A stretch of DNA of 64,000 nucleotides from Otis tarda (GCA_026413225.1 CM048552.1:63193001-63257000); one strand, 5' to 3'. Positions 12,213 through 25,944 are shown, numbered from the stretch's first letter. Notes: a model not told the origin generated them from the letters alone. Made by a program: numbers and translations.

Positions 12213-14930
12213 GTCTGGGTGCCCACAGTCACCAGTATAGGGCTCGGTGTGACCACTGGAGCTCAGCTGTGATATTAAGGACTCTCAGTTGGAGAGCACA
12301 GGCAAGACAGAGCCCTGCCAGTGGCTCACCCCCATGGCTGGGGCTGTCACTGGAAGTAACAGGATTAGCAGAGAGAAGAGAAAGCTTCCAGGCTGGCAAG
12401 GAATAAACAAAGTGCATAAGAAGTTCAGGCCATGCTTTCTTTTAAGAGGGTTTTGAGCATTAGAGGATCTTTTCAACAAAAATTATGATCCAGTAGTGCT
12501 AAAAAAAAAAAATAACAAAAGAAGGAAAAGAGTAGCAAGAACCTGCTCAGCTCTTTCCCAGGAAAACATGTGCTGTATAGAACAATTCCCAAACGCAGAC
12601 ACCAGTCTCATCCTCACGAAACCCTGCCGTAAAGCTAACAACTGTTGTGCTATTAAAGTGTCAGATAAGCCAGGCAAAAGCGCCAGCCAGACTCCTGGAG
12701 CTTCAACATGCCCTGGGATCACTTTGACACATGGGGTTTTACTCCGCAGGTATCAAGATCTGGGAGTGTTAAGGCCAGAGGGAAACATTATCAGGAGCTG
12801 CTCTGCGCTCCTCCAGGAACTACGGCTGATCTGTTTGGACAGAGGGACAGGCAGGAGGCAATGGCACCCATTCCAGAAAGCCACCTACTCTCCTGCAAAA
12901 GACTTCAGGGAAACGCAAAATTCGCTACCTGCCTCCGAAAAACGTACAACGGCTTTCGGTGCTGAAAATGTGCAGCCTCTTACCAGCCTCATGTTTTCTC
13001 CATTTTGCTCTCCAGCCATGGAGTTACGGCTGGAGAGCTGCCCATGGCCAGGCGTCTCACTCCCAGGTGGCTGCCGGCAGTGTGGAGCCCCTCACCACCC
13101 AAGTCCAGCTCTCCCTGCCACCAAGCAGAGTGGCACGTTAGGATAGGGGGAAAAAAAAAAAAAAAGTGAACTAAAGCCAATTAAAAAAGTGCAGTGAAAA
13201 CATGGGGAGGCAGGATGTCATTACCAGAGCTGGAATTTGGCCTGGGTGCCATGGAGATGAAACACAGCAGATGGTTAAGGTGTACATGGGAAGCACGCGC
13301 CCAGCACCTGACTATAGATTTAAGACCAATTAATACAACAAAAGGGAAAACTTGACAAGGAAGCCAGAGACATACAAAACGAATAAGTGAACCATGAAAA
13401 GATGAGGCTCTCCTATCCAAAAAAAAAAAAAAAAAAGGCAAAAAAAAAAAAAAGCAGCAGAGCCTACAATACCTACAGAGCCGTGAATAAACTGAAGTTG
13501 GAACAGATGGAGACAGAAACAAACCGCCGTGTGTATTAGTGGGCTACCGAGTAAAAGAGCTGGTGTAGGGAAAGAGCTTCCCTGCAATTCAGGGCGAGAA
13601 CAATAGGCTCCAGTTCTGCAGCACCCCCTTCCCAAGGTGCTCAATGTCCTTCGTACGGCTTAATTTAAGGCTCACAAGCTGCAGCACTCTCAGATACAAG
13701 ATCCTAACAAATGACTGGGAAGGCATATTCTTCTAGATAATAAACCACGTGTCTCTAATTAAAAGAGCCCGGGCACTACGCGGCAGAGACAGGAGCCTTT
13801 CCCAGCATCCCGTCACGCGGGAGCAGACCCTGACTATGTGGCCCTGTCTCGGACCCAATCCGAAACAGGATCAGGAGATGGCAAACAAGGGCTTTCCAAT
13901 GGATGGCAACTGCCCTGAAGTGGCCACGGTCGCATCCTGGTAGGTAAATGCTCGGTAAACCCTAGCCCTAGCTTGGAGGCACATGTGTGGCCTTTATCTT
14001 TGCAGGCGAGGGCCCCATGGCACGAGAGCAGCTTCGCACACAAACATTTCCACTGAATTTTATCGGCTCGCCTGTGAACTGAAGCCCTGGCCAGGTCAGA
14101 GATGAGAAAAACAAGCAAGGAGACAAGCCAACACGCCATGGGAATGGGAGCAGGGAGAGGTTAGTGCGGTGCAATGAAGCACAACCAAATAAACCCCTCG
14201 CTATGAGGGCATTTAAAATCGCAGCCACAAAGAAGAGGAGGCAAGCATCCTGAGGGGCACTGGGTGCTGGCCTCCCAAGAGCCACCCTCGCCCCGACCCG
14301 AGGGCAGCGGCGGGCACCGCAGGAAGGCTGAGCCCGGGCAGCAGCAGCACCCCGAAGCCCAAGGAAGCATCTCCTTCCCAGGCCAGGATGGCAGGAGCGG
14401 CTGCTCAGCTTTCCCTCCAAAGTCTGCAAACACAGGGCTGTCCCGCCACTGTATCTGCTATGTAAATCCCAAAGATAAACAAGTCCAGCTCTGCAGACAA
14501 CATTTATCACCCACTTTAAAGGCAGGCGGCTCAGGGCTAAGCCCCCTGAGAGGCACCCCCCACCCATGGCAAGCTCAGCCTGGAAGCGACAAGCTTTTCA
14601 TGGCATTAAGTCCTGCCTTGAAGGCAACCAGCCAAAACTTTACTGACTTCAAAGTGAGAAGGCTTTTGCTGAGCTGTGTGGTCCCTGAAAACCCTGTCCC
14701 CAAAAAGCCTTTGCTTTTGTCCATGCTCTGGGTGGATCCCAGAGCGTCGCTGACTGGCTTGCACAGTGGAAGGCCTGTTCGTGTATCGGCTGCTCCGCTC
14801 CTTGTAGCACTAAGGAGACGCCAGCACGTTTCCCCACCACCGCAACTGGCTTTATAAAATGAGACCAGCCCAGAGGCAGCACCTGCAATGAGCCCAGACA
14901 CAGGCACAAGCTATAAAAAAAACCTGTCCC
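12213..14930. other. Intergenic DNA, no gene recognised
   Basis: Contains A-rich homopolymers near 12,500, 13,150, 13,420 and 13,441. Open frames up to about 215 codons on plus (12,496-13,146) and 199 on minus (13,968-14,567) show no domain or splice pattern that I can identify. Confidence 0.5.
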
Positions 14931-14934
14931 CCCA

Positions 14935-15100
14935 TCTCTACCCCCACCTGATTCCCTCTGTGGCTTTAAGCAAATCACATAACTTTTCCTCTTTAGTTTC
15001 TGCACCTGGGAGAGAGTAACATTTATCTGCCCCAGAAGGGCGTTGAGAGGATTAGTTAATGTTTGCCCAGCATTTTAAAGGATAAGATATTCTGTATTAA
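14935..15100 (+). repeat. MIR/CORE-like ancient SINE remnant
   Basis: The order of short matches fits the old tRNA-derived SINE core: a TTAAGCAAATCACATAACTTTTCCTC-like block, then a GTTTCTGCACCTG-like block, then GTTGAGAGGATTAGTTAATGTTT and AGCATTTTAAAGGATAA. Divergence is high, as expected for an amniote-age fossil. The family name is a best guess and the ends are approximate. Confidence 0.5.
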
Positions 15101-18100
15101 TTCCTAGCTGCTGAAATGACTGATACATACAGCTCTCATTAGCTCCAACGGAAGATTTTTTTGCTCGAGTCAGGCTTTACTGCTCCAGAAAAGTGGAAGC
15201 GAGATGATGTGATATTAACATTTCAAAAAGCGCCCGCAGCACGCGCCGTAAAACCCCTTCTCTTTTGACTGCCGCCGGCCTCCTGCTCCGCTGGCCTCCT
15301 GCGCTGGGGCACCTGCGCCTGTTAAACATTAAAGCAGCCCAAACTCAACACGGGTCTCTGGGGCTGTGTCACCAGCACCGGGTAACCCCTTTCGGAGAGG
15401 GGTGTCCCTTTGCAGGCCCCCACGGTGGGAAGCTGGCCTCATGGGCGAGATGTCCTCTCATTGATTACAAGGAGCCATTGCACTGGGCTTGCCCTTCTCG
15501 GATTTATCAACACTGCCTCGCTCTGATTTGAAAGACAGGAGCCAGCACGGGTTTTCGCGCCCTGACAGCTGTGAGGTTTAGGTGGGGTCCACGCAGCGCC
15601 GTGTCTGTTGGCAGATGTGTTGGGGGGACACACCGAGCAGGTGGGCATCCTCTCTGCTCGGCCATGCTGCTGCTTGGGTTGTGTCCTCTGCGACCTGGTA
15701 CTGGGCAGAAAGAAAAAGCGATTGATAGGGACCGGGCTCCGGCAGAGCGCCTGGCAGTCTCAGCATGCCTTACAGCCCCAGACACCCACAGTGCTAGGGA
15801 AAATACATGGCTGCACATCCCACAAATCCACCCACCCACTGGTCAAGCCCTTTGGATTCCCAGCATGGCACCAGCATTTCACACTGCACCGTCGTTTCTC
15901 CACTCTCTGTGCACCTGGCACCTTGTTTTGGAAGGTGAGGGCAGCAAGGTGCCACCTCTGCATGGCCTTGCACCCCCAGGCTCATTTCCCTCAGCTGTTT
16001 CCCACCGCATCTTGCCCCAGTGCCCCCAGTATCCCACACATGATGGGTGCCTGCGCCGCCGTACATGGGGTCTCCACTTTCATGGACAGCGAGTGGAAAT
16101 GCCAGCAGCCCTCTTGGGCTCCCAGGACACAGCAAGTGGAGGAAAGGGCCTGGCTTTGGTCCACGGTGTCTGCAGCTCGCTGGGGTGAGCAAACTGCACC
16201 AGGCAGGGCTCTGGGCATGGCAGCCAGAGAGCTCCCACCTCCAGCAAACACCACGGCCACAGTGGATGCTCCTCTGCATTCCTATCCCCAAAAGCAGCAC
16301 AGCAGGGCTGAGCCCCGCGGCAGTGAGGAGGAGAGGTGGGGGGCTCATGGAGCTGGCCAGAAAGGGATTTGGTTTTAACTACTGGTTTACTGCCTGCCAG
16401 CAGAAGTATATGGCTGTACATTAAGGGGAAGGCTGGAAGAAGGTGTTTGAAAATCAGGCTAGCCCACTCCCAGACTCATGAAAGAAAACTGCCATCAAAG
16501 TAGCCCCCCACTGGCCCCACAGTTTCGGGGAGGAGACATGGTTTTGAAGCCCAAGAACAATGGGGCGACATTTCCCTCCTTTCTTCTGGCAAAGGTAAAA
16601 GACCTCCCTGAGGACATGTCCACCCTGGGGAAGCCGCTGAATGAGAAGCCCCAGGCCAATAAAGCATGCCGTTGTCCTTTTGAACACCCCGGCCGACAGC
16701 GCTTCCCAACCTTCACCACTCCGGCCTGCTGGCAGCACCGGCAAATCTCAGCCCTCAGCTGCAGGTCACCCGGCAAATCCCTGACCAGAGCGAAGGGCAC
16801 AGCCATGCTGGCACGGAGCACTGCCTCCCAGCACCGGACCAGCTTGGAGGGGTCAATTTTCCATTCCAGAGGAGTCCCTCTGCCCCCATCACTCCTTGCA
16901 TCTCTGAGTTCCAGGATGGCAGGCAGAGGCCAGGGCACCCCAGACGGCTGCTGAGCAAAATCAAAGCGTAGACCAAAACATGACTAATTTCTAACACATC
17001 ACAGACCGCGAGTCATTTTGTTTGTGAGCCTAAATCACTCTCCGCTGCTTTCATACTGGCTTGCTCCAAGGGTGAGTAAGCAGACGGTGCCAGACGTGAC
17101 TTTTGTTATTCCCGGAGCTCTGGAGTTGTACAGTTTCACTGTGGTTTGCTGACTGCATCAGCCGTTTGTAGCGGCACGTTTCGAAGAACTCAGCAATGAT
17201 GCACAGGTAGCCAGGCCAAGTTGAGTTGCAGCTCAGCATATTCCAGTGACGGCATTTCGTAGTGACTCATTAGTCGCCCACCCTCTATTATTCATTGTTT
17301 TTATCGCGTCATTTTATTTCAATATTCTTGACGACTTCCAAGAAGGCCCTTTCGCGGACAGAGGTCAAAGGCAACAAAAACAGCTTTGAGCTGTAATTGA
17401 AGCCACTTTCTGTTAAACTAGCAGCGCATGAGTTAAAGTGGATTTTGTGGTGAATACCCTTGAGAAGTAAACACCACCACTTGAAGAGGGAGAAGTACAG
17501 AAAAACTGTTTGAGCTACAACGGCATGAGCATTTCACGTATTACACACGTCTGTACTCATACATATGCAAAAGCGTCAGCACAGAAACGTGCATCTATGA
17601 GATGAGAAAGTGAAACTGCCTGCATTTTTCAATGACTATTTCAACCAGCTTATTATGTAAAAATACAGCACTCACACACATTTTGGAGAGAGAATTGTAT
17701 GTTTTATTTCCATCCCAGGTTGAACTGCTATGGCCTTTTTTCTCCTGCTGCTCCAGAATTCCACATTTCTCACCTATATTTCTACATTTAACTGCTGCTA
17801 ACTTGAATGGCTGGTCATCAAGAAGACTCCCTGCATAGCAAGAAGCAGCACAGTTCAAAGGTGGGCAGTATTTTTGGCTGCAAAACCCATGTCAGCTTTG
17901 GCACAGGTAGGAATCTTTTGTCCATGGGAGCATAAGAGCCACTTCTCTGGGAGAAGGCGGCACCACAAACACCGAAGTCTAAGCAAAAGTGCCAGACTGT
18001 AATTGTGGGGTTATTTACACAGACTAGTTCAAATTCTACTTTTAATTCCAGTGCCAGAAGTTTAGGGCTCGAGATAAATCACTCTTTCCCCTTGAAGAGG

Positions 18101-18219
18101 CTGATTGCATTTATGGCTCATTTCAGAGTCCAAGGGCCCAGGCCGAGATGAAAGGCTGGCAGCAGAGCCAGGCAATGCCCCACATCCAGCGCCACGGAGG
18201 GCGAGGGCTCTGCAGTGGG
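15101..18219. other. Intergenic DNA, no gene recognised
   Basis: Long open frames at 15.5-16.4 kb (up to 256 codons on plus) sit in GC-rich DNA open in several frames on both strands, and show no recognisable domain, so I read them as chance. A candidate regulatory patch at 17.26-17.48 kb is listed separately. Confidence 0.5.
17262..17480. promoter_or_regulatory. Candidate enhancer patch (AP-1 and DR1 motifs)
   Basis: A TGACTCA (AP-1 consensus) at 17,263-17,269 and an AGGTCAAAGGCA (close to the DR1 element bound by HNF4, RXR and PPAR) at 17,362-17,373 lie about 100 bases apart in low-repeat sequence with an ATTCATTGTTTTTATCGCG stretch between. Motif matches alone occur by chance, so function is inference. 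Confidence 0.25.
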
Positions 18220-18234
18220 GAGAGGAACTGCCAG

Positions 18235-18365
18235 ATTCGGTTCCCAGCAGCACTCAGCTCTCTTGGGTAACCTCAGATGTGTCATTTAGCCTCCCGCTGA
18301 CTCAGTTCCTCATTCGTACCGTGGAAATAACACCACTTCTTTATTTCGTAGGAGTTTTGGGCAGA
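18235..18365 (+). repeat. MIR/CORE-like ancient SINE remnant
   Basis: Shows the typical MIR order: CTTGGGTAACCTCAGATGTG, then TCATTTAGCCTCC, CTCAGTTCCTCATTCGTA and a region like AATAACACCACTTCTTTATTTCGTAGG. It is old and diverged, and the ends are approximate. Confidence 0.55.
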
Positions 18366-21300
18366 TAAATATCTTTTAATCTGGTATCGGAATCCTCTCA
18401 AGAAGCGTAACTAAATAGAGATCGCTTACGATCTAAAGAAATGAGACAAGTGAGGGCTGGGAGGAAGGAATGACACGTTCAGTAAAAAGGCGGGAAGCTC
18501 TCTGAAATTAGCTGATTTCTCATATCACCTCAGGACAGTTCAGAGCAAGAGCCTTAGCTCTCCATACAGCATGGAAAATTCTAGGGACTGGACCGTTTCC
18601 CCTAAGAGTTAAGCCTCTCTTTGTCAATTAAGTTTCCCTTCTCTCCCTACCACACTGGACAGAGCTTGGCCATGAGCTGAAGCACAGAAAAGATGCTGAT
18701 ACTGGGATAGGCTCCCGACTGGGCTCCTGCTCCCCAGAAATGCCTTGGGTCCTTTTGGAGGGTCCACAGTGCCTTCACCTCCTGGTTATGAAGAACCGGC
18801 CATGCAGCTCTCACATCTCTGCCTGGGGCTGCTTGCTCACCTAGGGAGGGAACCGAAATGCAGCACCTCTCTCCACCAGTTTGGTGCACCTCTGCCCCCC
18901 CCCCAGCCTCCCTCTCCCCAAAAGGCAGGGGACTGTACCTGAGTCTCCGCTGGACGGGCATTCGAACTCCTGGGCCACCAGACTTTTGGAATGACATCAT
19001 GTTTTGGAGTGCCAGACGTTTGCATGACCCAGATTCTTCTGCCTAACTGTGAAGCGGGTGCAAGGGCAGGTCCCAGCCCTGTTACCCTGGCAAGGTCAGG
19101 TAGCTTTGCATCTGACACCCAGGACAAGTGGAGCAGGGCTACCAGGGACAGTGTGCCTCACCGCCTTGCGCTCTGCATCACCACCCCGTAACGTAGACAT
19201 GGTAACTACCGCAGAGGGATGTGCGTGACCGGGTGAGATTTTAAGACAAGTGACCTCACAGCCCCATCTCTGGCACAAACATTTTGCTCCAGGCGCTGCG
19301 TGGCTGACCACAACCCCCCTCATCCTCAGCACATTTTGGTGGGTGAGCCGGAGGAGGTAACAACACTTCTCTTTTTTCACAGAAGACAAAGCTGCGGAAG
19401 ACACCAATTCCCATGGCAACAAAGGCAGGGAAGAAGTGTCCCAAGATGTGATTTGCTATCACCATACCCACCTCGCGGCAGATAAGGACAAGTGACAGCT
19501 CTGAAAGGAATTGTTTCCATGGGACCCTTCCCAACCAGCACACGCGATGACAACACAACTGTCTGCCACAGCTTTCAGTGTCGAATAGGTCTGACTGGTA
19601 GAGAGCAGCAAAGGCTGCCTGCCTCCGCCTCATCCTCTTGTGAGGAACAGCAAGCACCCTCCTCGCTCCCCTCAAAGCCTTCCTAACCCCAAACAAGCCA
19701 CGCTGCTGCTCGCTAATCCACTTACCCAGGCAATTACACTGGGATAGCAGCCTGCAGAGAGCCACGCTCACCTCCTCAGCTAAACGTTGTCCTGGGTTTT
19801 TTTTTTTAATCCATGGAGTGCTACCTTAAGCTACGTTGAAAGCTCCTTACAGAGCACACATTTATGCTTTGGTTGTGCGTGCTATGTAAGTGCATTTCCT
19901 TCTGACACTTTCATTTATCATACTTCTCCCCTCCCACCTCTGCCCCTTCAGTTCCCCAGGGGAAAGTTAGTGAATTTATGCAAGAACAAAGTCACCTTGA
20001 GCTTTAATCCACACCCTAGCAGAAGGAATACGTCTGTCGGCAATCACGTCCACCCACTCTGCAACGGCATTACAATGCTCACTTTGTTAGCGCAGAAAAT
20101 ACTGGCTCCTTTTCTAGTCCTGGAGACAAGCTACCACAAAGGCTGGGAGCAAAGAGAACAGACTGGGGACAGAAGAGGGAGGAATCTGGCCCTGCACATT
20201 TCGGGCCGAACAGGTAAACTGAGGTGAAACAGTGAAGAAAAGAGCAAGTTAGGCAAAGCCTTCAAAACAACTCCCTGCTCCCTTCCCGTGTAAGAAGTGA
20301 AAGCAGCTGCCATCAGTGAAGTCACACAAGACAGGCAGAGATCTTCATCCAGCTGACAGCAAAACAGGGGCCACAGCAAGTGGCAAAGTGCAGCAGAACC
20401 AGGCGTGTAAAGCAATCTGGATTTTGCTGTCTAGGAGCAAAGGCCAGATTCCCTCAGAGCCAGGGTGGCACCCAGCTGCTTGGGGCCATGGCTCCGTGTT
20501 CCCCTGACAACCTCCTCTTTCCCGCAGGGAAACCAGCACTGCCGCTGCTGGAGCACACAGGGCCAAGACGGTGTTTAAAAAAGGGCCTGGGAGCTCCAGT
20601 AGCCCCCAACAGCGTCGCAGATGTGCACAGGAACAAAGCTAAACGACGAAAAGTCACCTCCAGCCCTGCACACACGCTGACCTGATGCTTTGGAGGTGTG
20701 CACTAATTCAGGAATCACTCATGCTAGTGCAACGCTGACGCACACCTGCTGTTGCGGGCAGGTCTCCTGCCTTTGCATCTCTCCTCACCTAACAGCTTCT
20801 TTGCATTCAACACCAGGAACCACAGCCACCCGGTGCTGTCTGTCCTGCTCGTTGCCATGCCTTGATAAGCAGTCCTGGGATGAACCTGCTTCTGACTGGA
20901 AGAAACAAAACATTAATATTCCCAGGAGGATACAAGAGTTACAACAGAGGGCAAGGAGGCTGAAGAAGAGGTGGACAGGTAGTGGAGCCAGCCCCGATGA
21001 AATTGCCTCTCAGATACTCCCATCGTTTTGGCTGAACAGCACAGTCAGTCATTACCCAAGCGCTTTGTCATCTTTGGCACTCACTGCAGGCAAGCAACAG
21101 CTTTTGTCAGCCCAACGTCGCTTCTCTCTGCCATGCACTCCAGAACAGATGAATGGGTTTCTGGGAACTGGTCCCACCTGACAAACAGGAAAAAGAGTGA
21201 GGATGTAGGTCTCTGGGTGTAGGAGTTCCCCGAGCTAGTGCTGGATTCCAGAAGCCCAGAGGAATAAACCCATCCCGAATCCCCAGTACTTAGCTTACCA

Positions 21301-23542
21301 CATTATAGGGAGAGAAGATTTAAATAGCACATCTGAGTAACCCCATCCTTACCTAGTGTCGTTCCACTGGTATGCTCTGGATTATTCTGTTACTTACATG
21401 GTCCACAAGGACAAGAAGTGGTGGTGTACGGATTTCCTGTCCTTCACAACTGAGCCACACCACCAATGGACACACACTTCACCAATTCACCTAGAGGTCC
21501 ATCAGCTGCCCTCTGCTGCTTTAAAAACTATTCTGAAACAGGGCAGGTTGTCCCCAGACAGTTTGCCTGGGCTTCTGTAATCTCAGCAGAAATCTTCCTT
21601 CTGGCAGTAATCTTAAAGCTAACAAGAGAGCCACAAAGCCTGCTATTGGCTCCCATGCTCCAGCATTACATTTTGAATTGCCCACTGCGTTTGTTTTCAT
21701 AGACACCTGTACACTGTTCCAGAAGAAGCCAAAGGAGACATTCCAGAACCTCCAGGGATCCAGACGTGTACCCAGCCATGATCACCAGTGCGGGAGAACC
21801 AAAGGGAACATTCAAAGCAATTACCTAACTTCTTCTTCTCTGCATTAATCTAAATATCCATCTAAGCAACTCTCATTTTAAAAAGGCTTTGATAGAACCA
21901 ACATGCTTTCATGGGCCTGTACCTAATACCCCCGCCTGCCAACCCAACCCCAGAAAATGGTCTAAGAGCTTGTATTTACAGCTTCCAGAGAGCAGGAGGC
22001 TGTTTACTAAAAGGATTAGATAAGGTTTGACAAAGATGTAGGAAGGTGGGCATGCTGTGCCTTAGAAAACTTTTGCAATACAGAAGCCAAAACATCCCTG
22101 TAGGTACTTTCAGTTAGAAAAGAAGATGGGAGAACTTGCAAATAAGTTTGGCAGAGCACTATGGCCACCACCGGATAGAGGGCAAAATTACAGAAGAGTA
22201 AGGGATCAGTGGCGCATCTGAGACATCCCTGAACAGCTAGTGCTTTTACTGGTCTGTGGAACTGTCTCGAAATAGATACTTTCTCCTTTTATCTCAGTGA
22301 GAAAACAATAACCCTTAAAACATGCTGCTGCTTCTTCTTGCACTTCCTTGTAGAAGGGAAAGCTGCTCTTCCGGGTTTGGCAAGGACAAGAAGCTCACAG
22401 GTCCTGTAAGGCTGCCCAGCATTTAGAGCAGAAGCCCAATTCTTCCCCCTTTGGAGAGCACTACGATACAGCCACCAGGTAGACCTCTGTACCGTTGGGT
22501 TCCAGATCGCTGAGAAAACCAGGATGCAGCATTGCTTGTAGGGCATCTATTGCAAGGACCTTCCCTGATACAGAAAAGCATGACAGGGCTGAGGCACGCC
22601 TTTCTTTCATAACCAATTTGGTCAGGCAGTCTGACACATCCCGGGGTAAAACCAACTGCCCAGAGATCAGTTCCTAACACGCTTCCTTTGCGCTCTGAAG
22701 TTAAGTAATTCCTGCACTTCTGGTTGCGCAAACATCGGGCTCTGGAGATCGCAGTCACAGTGGTGGTGATGGGGACTGCTACTACCAGCATTTTTAAGTA
22801 GATACTCAAACAAAGCTCTGCTTCTTAGAGTACTTCCAGAGCAGGGGGAGAAGAGTAAAAAAAAAAAAGAAAAGTGACAGAAAAGGGATAAAAATATGAA
22901 TTGTTACTTTTTTTGAGGAATAACATCATAGCAAAACCAAACTACTTTGAGTTGAGAGACCAGAACCTGCAGGCACAGGGGTTTCTCCAGCAATCCTTGT
23001 GCTCAACTCTGAATTTACGGTAAACTATAAAACACAAACACAATTACAAAGTTCCCCACTGTGTCCATTTAAACACAGTTAAGCATAGGTGTGGATTTGC
23101 ATTTAAAGAAACAAGCCACAGGAGAGAAGGCACAGCAGGGCTGCAGCCACATGGCATGTTTAATTTCAAGGGAAGAACACCTGACTTCTACATGCAGATC
23201 AACAAATAAATAAAACCAAGTACATGTTCTGGCTTCTTTATTTAAGATCATTAATTACACTGTTAGGGGCATCTCTGTTAGGGGACTCTCACAAAGCTTC
23301 TCATGAGACTGATCAGGAAAAGTGCCAAACCACAGCACGTGGGACACGGTCCCCTTTTGGGCTGGGATGAGGGTTTGGTTTCAGCATTAGTCAGGGCTCA
23401 GCTCTTCACAGCACCTGAGTGAAAAGCAGCTGTTAGAGCCAGGCCTGTAATGAGGAGGAAGAGAAGCACACTCAGCAGAATCACACTGAGAAGAGTGGAA
23501 TAAAGCACACTGAAGAATTAGCCCAGATCAAGTCAAAGTAAG
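18366..23542. other. Intergenic DNA downstream of SLC37A3
   Basis: No coding exon recognised. A C-run lies at about 18,897-18,906 and an A-run near 22,858. If SLC37A3 transcripts use the poly(A) signals near 23.2-23.5 kb, the right end of this block borders its 3' UTR. Confidence 0.5.
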
Positions 23543-23548
23543 TTTATT
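23543..23548 (-). terminator. SLC37A3: Candidate SLC37A3 poly(A) signal AATAAA
   Basis: TTTATT on plus (AATAAA on minus) is the first canonical poly(A) signal that I find downstream of the SLC37A3 stop codon. It would give a 3' UTR of about 2.4 kb. A second AATAAA lies at 23,237-23,242. Variant signals nearer the stop are possible. Confidence 0.4.
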
Positions 23549-25944
23549 CATACGAGATCAGTTTGGACATGACGAGTTTGAAAACCTTTCTCCATCTGAG
23601 CACCTTGAGGAAATACACAGAACCAGAAATCCAGGACAACAACAAACAAAAAAAACCCCTGAAGTCACAGGCATGCCTAGCTAATTGAGGGTGGCCTCAA
23701 AGCACCGCCGCACACTTACATGCGAGCTGCTGGGCAGCTTGTGTTCGCAGCGCTCACAACACATCTGACACTTCTCAAGAGGGGACAGAAATGTTTACAG
23801 GAAACCATTTGTTACAGGGGCCTGCCTCTCCTCCCCCCCGGCCCCAGCGACGTCCCTTTCCCACCCCACCTTTCATCAGAAGTTTATCTAGCGCCCAGAC
23901 GGCCGGCCAAAAAGCTCATCCAGGTTGGAATTTGAAACCACAGATTCTCAGACACCGCGGCTGGGGCAAACGGTGCCGCCATCAATTTTAGAACTAAATT
24001 TCAAGGAGTTTTGATTCTATTTGTACAGGGGCTAATGAGTAGCTTGGGATGTGAACACTAACCCCAGGGCATAATTCTGAGAACAGGATGATAGATTCTC
24101 AGTCTCCTGCTCTAATTATAGCGGCAAAAATTGGAATGGGAATGAGAAGAGACAAGAACAGGATTCAGGTCCCTCATCAGCTTAACGGCATCGTTTTCCC
24201 AAGTACTGAAATTTTCTGAAGGTTAGCAAGAAATGAAAGAATCACCTCCACCGAGAAAGAAGGAGACTCTCAAAAAAAAAAAATTAAAATTTATGTATAT
24301 ATAATGGAGCAACAGTTTCACAGTAAGCAAAGCTGTGCACAGAGCCGTCACTGCAGAAGCAGCAATCACCAAGCAACTGTTCCATACAGTAAAAGCGTAA
24401 GGCACTAATAATGTTCCTCTCATTACAATCAACACATGACTAAAAATTGACATTCATAAATTTAAAAAAAAAAGTCACTGTACATTTTACAAAGGCAACT
24501 TTTCCCATTAAAAAGTTTCAAATTTTCAGCTCCAAGAATTTTCCTGCCCCCTATCCAGGCATCGCTGACTAGTTAGATGGAGTGTTTGATCACAAGTTCT
24601 GCTGGTTAACACATACTTACTGCAATGAAACATCCCAAAGCATAAGCAGAAAACAATTTGCTGAGAAGTTACTTGACAATTCCATCAACATCACCAACAA
24701 ACGTTAGAGGTGTCGGTCAGTCACCCTGCTTACCGCAGTACTGCGGAATACTCAAGTATCACCACACTAAGTGCAGTCACGTGTTCGTAGTGTTGATTTG
24801 CATCTACCTTTCTCTTCAAGATACAACTCAAGCTTTAAAACCCTGGAGCGTGAGGTTCCCTACGCAGCCATAGGCAGAGGAGCACGGGGGAAGACAGCAG
24901 CACTTGCTCATTGATGCAATTCCACGAGTACGTTTCAGTCCCTCTCTGGAAGCCCGTGTCCACGAGCAGCAAGATCCCTTAAATTCCTTTAGTTACGTTC
25001 TGGTTCTCCTTTGTTGGAGATGAGCAATTGCTCAATGAGTATGAAATTAGTGACACCAGCTTCCTTCAGAGGGTCACCTGACAGTCCCATTTTGGTCAGT
25101 ATTAATCAGAGTTCAAATAACAAAGCAGTAGTGAAAGTATTTGTATCCCATTACTGATCCCCAAAGCCATTCAAGGATCCTTTAGACACAAAGGATCTAT
25201 TAAGGCTTATTCTCAGAGATCACTGTAAAGTATTGCACACTATTTGTCTGCTTAAATAGTTAAAAACTGAAATCTCATTTCCTAGAGATTAGTAATAATA
25301 TTATTATTAAAAAATGCTAAAAACAAATATGGAGGTAACTTCTCCATGTGAATCTACTGGAATATGTGACAGTTAAAAGCAAGGGATAGCAGAGGTCTGT
25401 CTGCGCAGAGATTTAGCGACAGCATTTTTTAAACAATTGGACAGCGCAAATTCCAAATAACCATTTCTGCCCTTTCTAAAAGCTAAAGTGATCGTAAATT
25501 TAGACTAGCCATGAAATGCACTGTGTGATTTCCCTGGCACAACAGAGCATCAAAATTCATTGCAAGACAACCTCTCCACTGTCAGTTTTAAACAGTTGAC
25601 CTTTGGTCAGGACGTCCAGAAATAAATAAGAAAGGGTATAGCAGTGAGACCACCCAACAGAAGACCTGAGTGTGACTGCTAACATGGAAGAGTCTGGTAG
25701 GCCGGGACAATCCGTCAGTCCCGGGGATTGTCTAGCTTAGGTCAGCAGCTCCACGATGCAGATGCTCTCAGGACGGGTATTTGGTACTTCACTATTGAGC
25801 TCGCAAAGGCAGGTCAATCGGGTCTTGCAGAGCTATTTTGAATTAGTCCAAATCTGGAGGATGTAAGAAACAAGTCTCCCAGAGTTTTGATTGGTGTCCC
25901 AGCTGTCAGGTCTGTACAACAGTCCTTCCAGAGGCGAGCAGAAG
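23549..25944 (-). other. SLC37A3: Probable SLC37A3 3' UTR
   Basis: Lies directly downstream of the SLC37A3 stop on the minus strand, with no intron or other gene evident. It is AT-rich with a U-rich run on the sense strand near 24,270-24,310. The extent depends on which poly(A) signal is used and is inferred from sequence only. Confidence 0.45.

Noticed and set aside
11853-12256. Minus frames with repeated MDGW units
   Set aside because: They are translations of the ATCC microsatellite.
15571-16378. 205- and 256-codon frames on plus
   Set aside because: Two different frames and a minus frame are all open together, and the proteins show no recognisable family.
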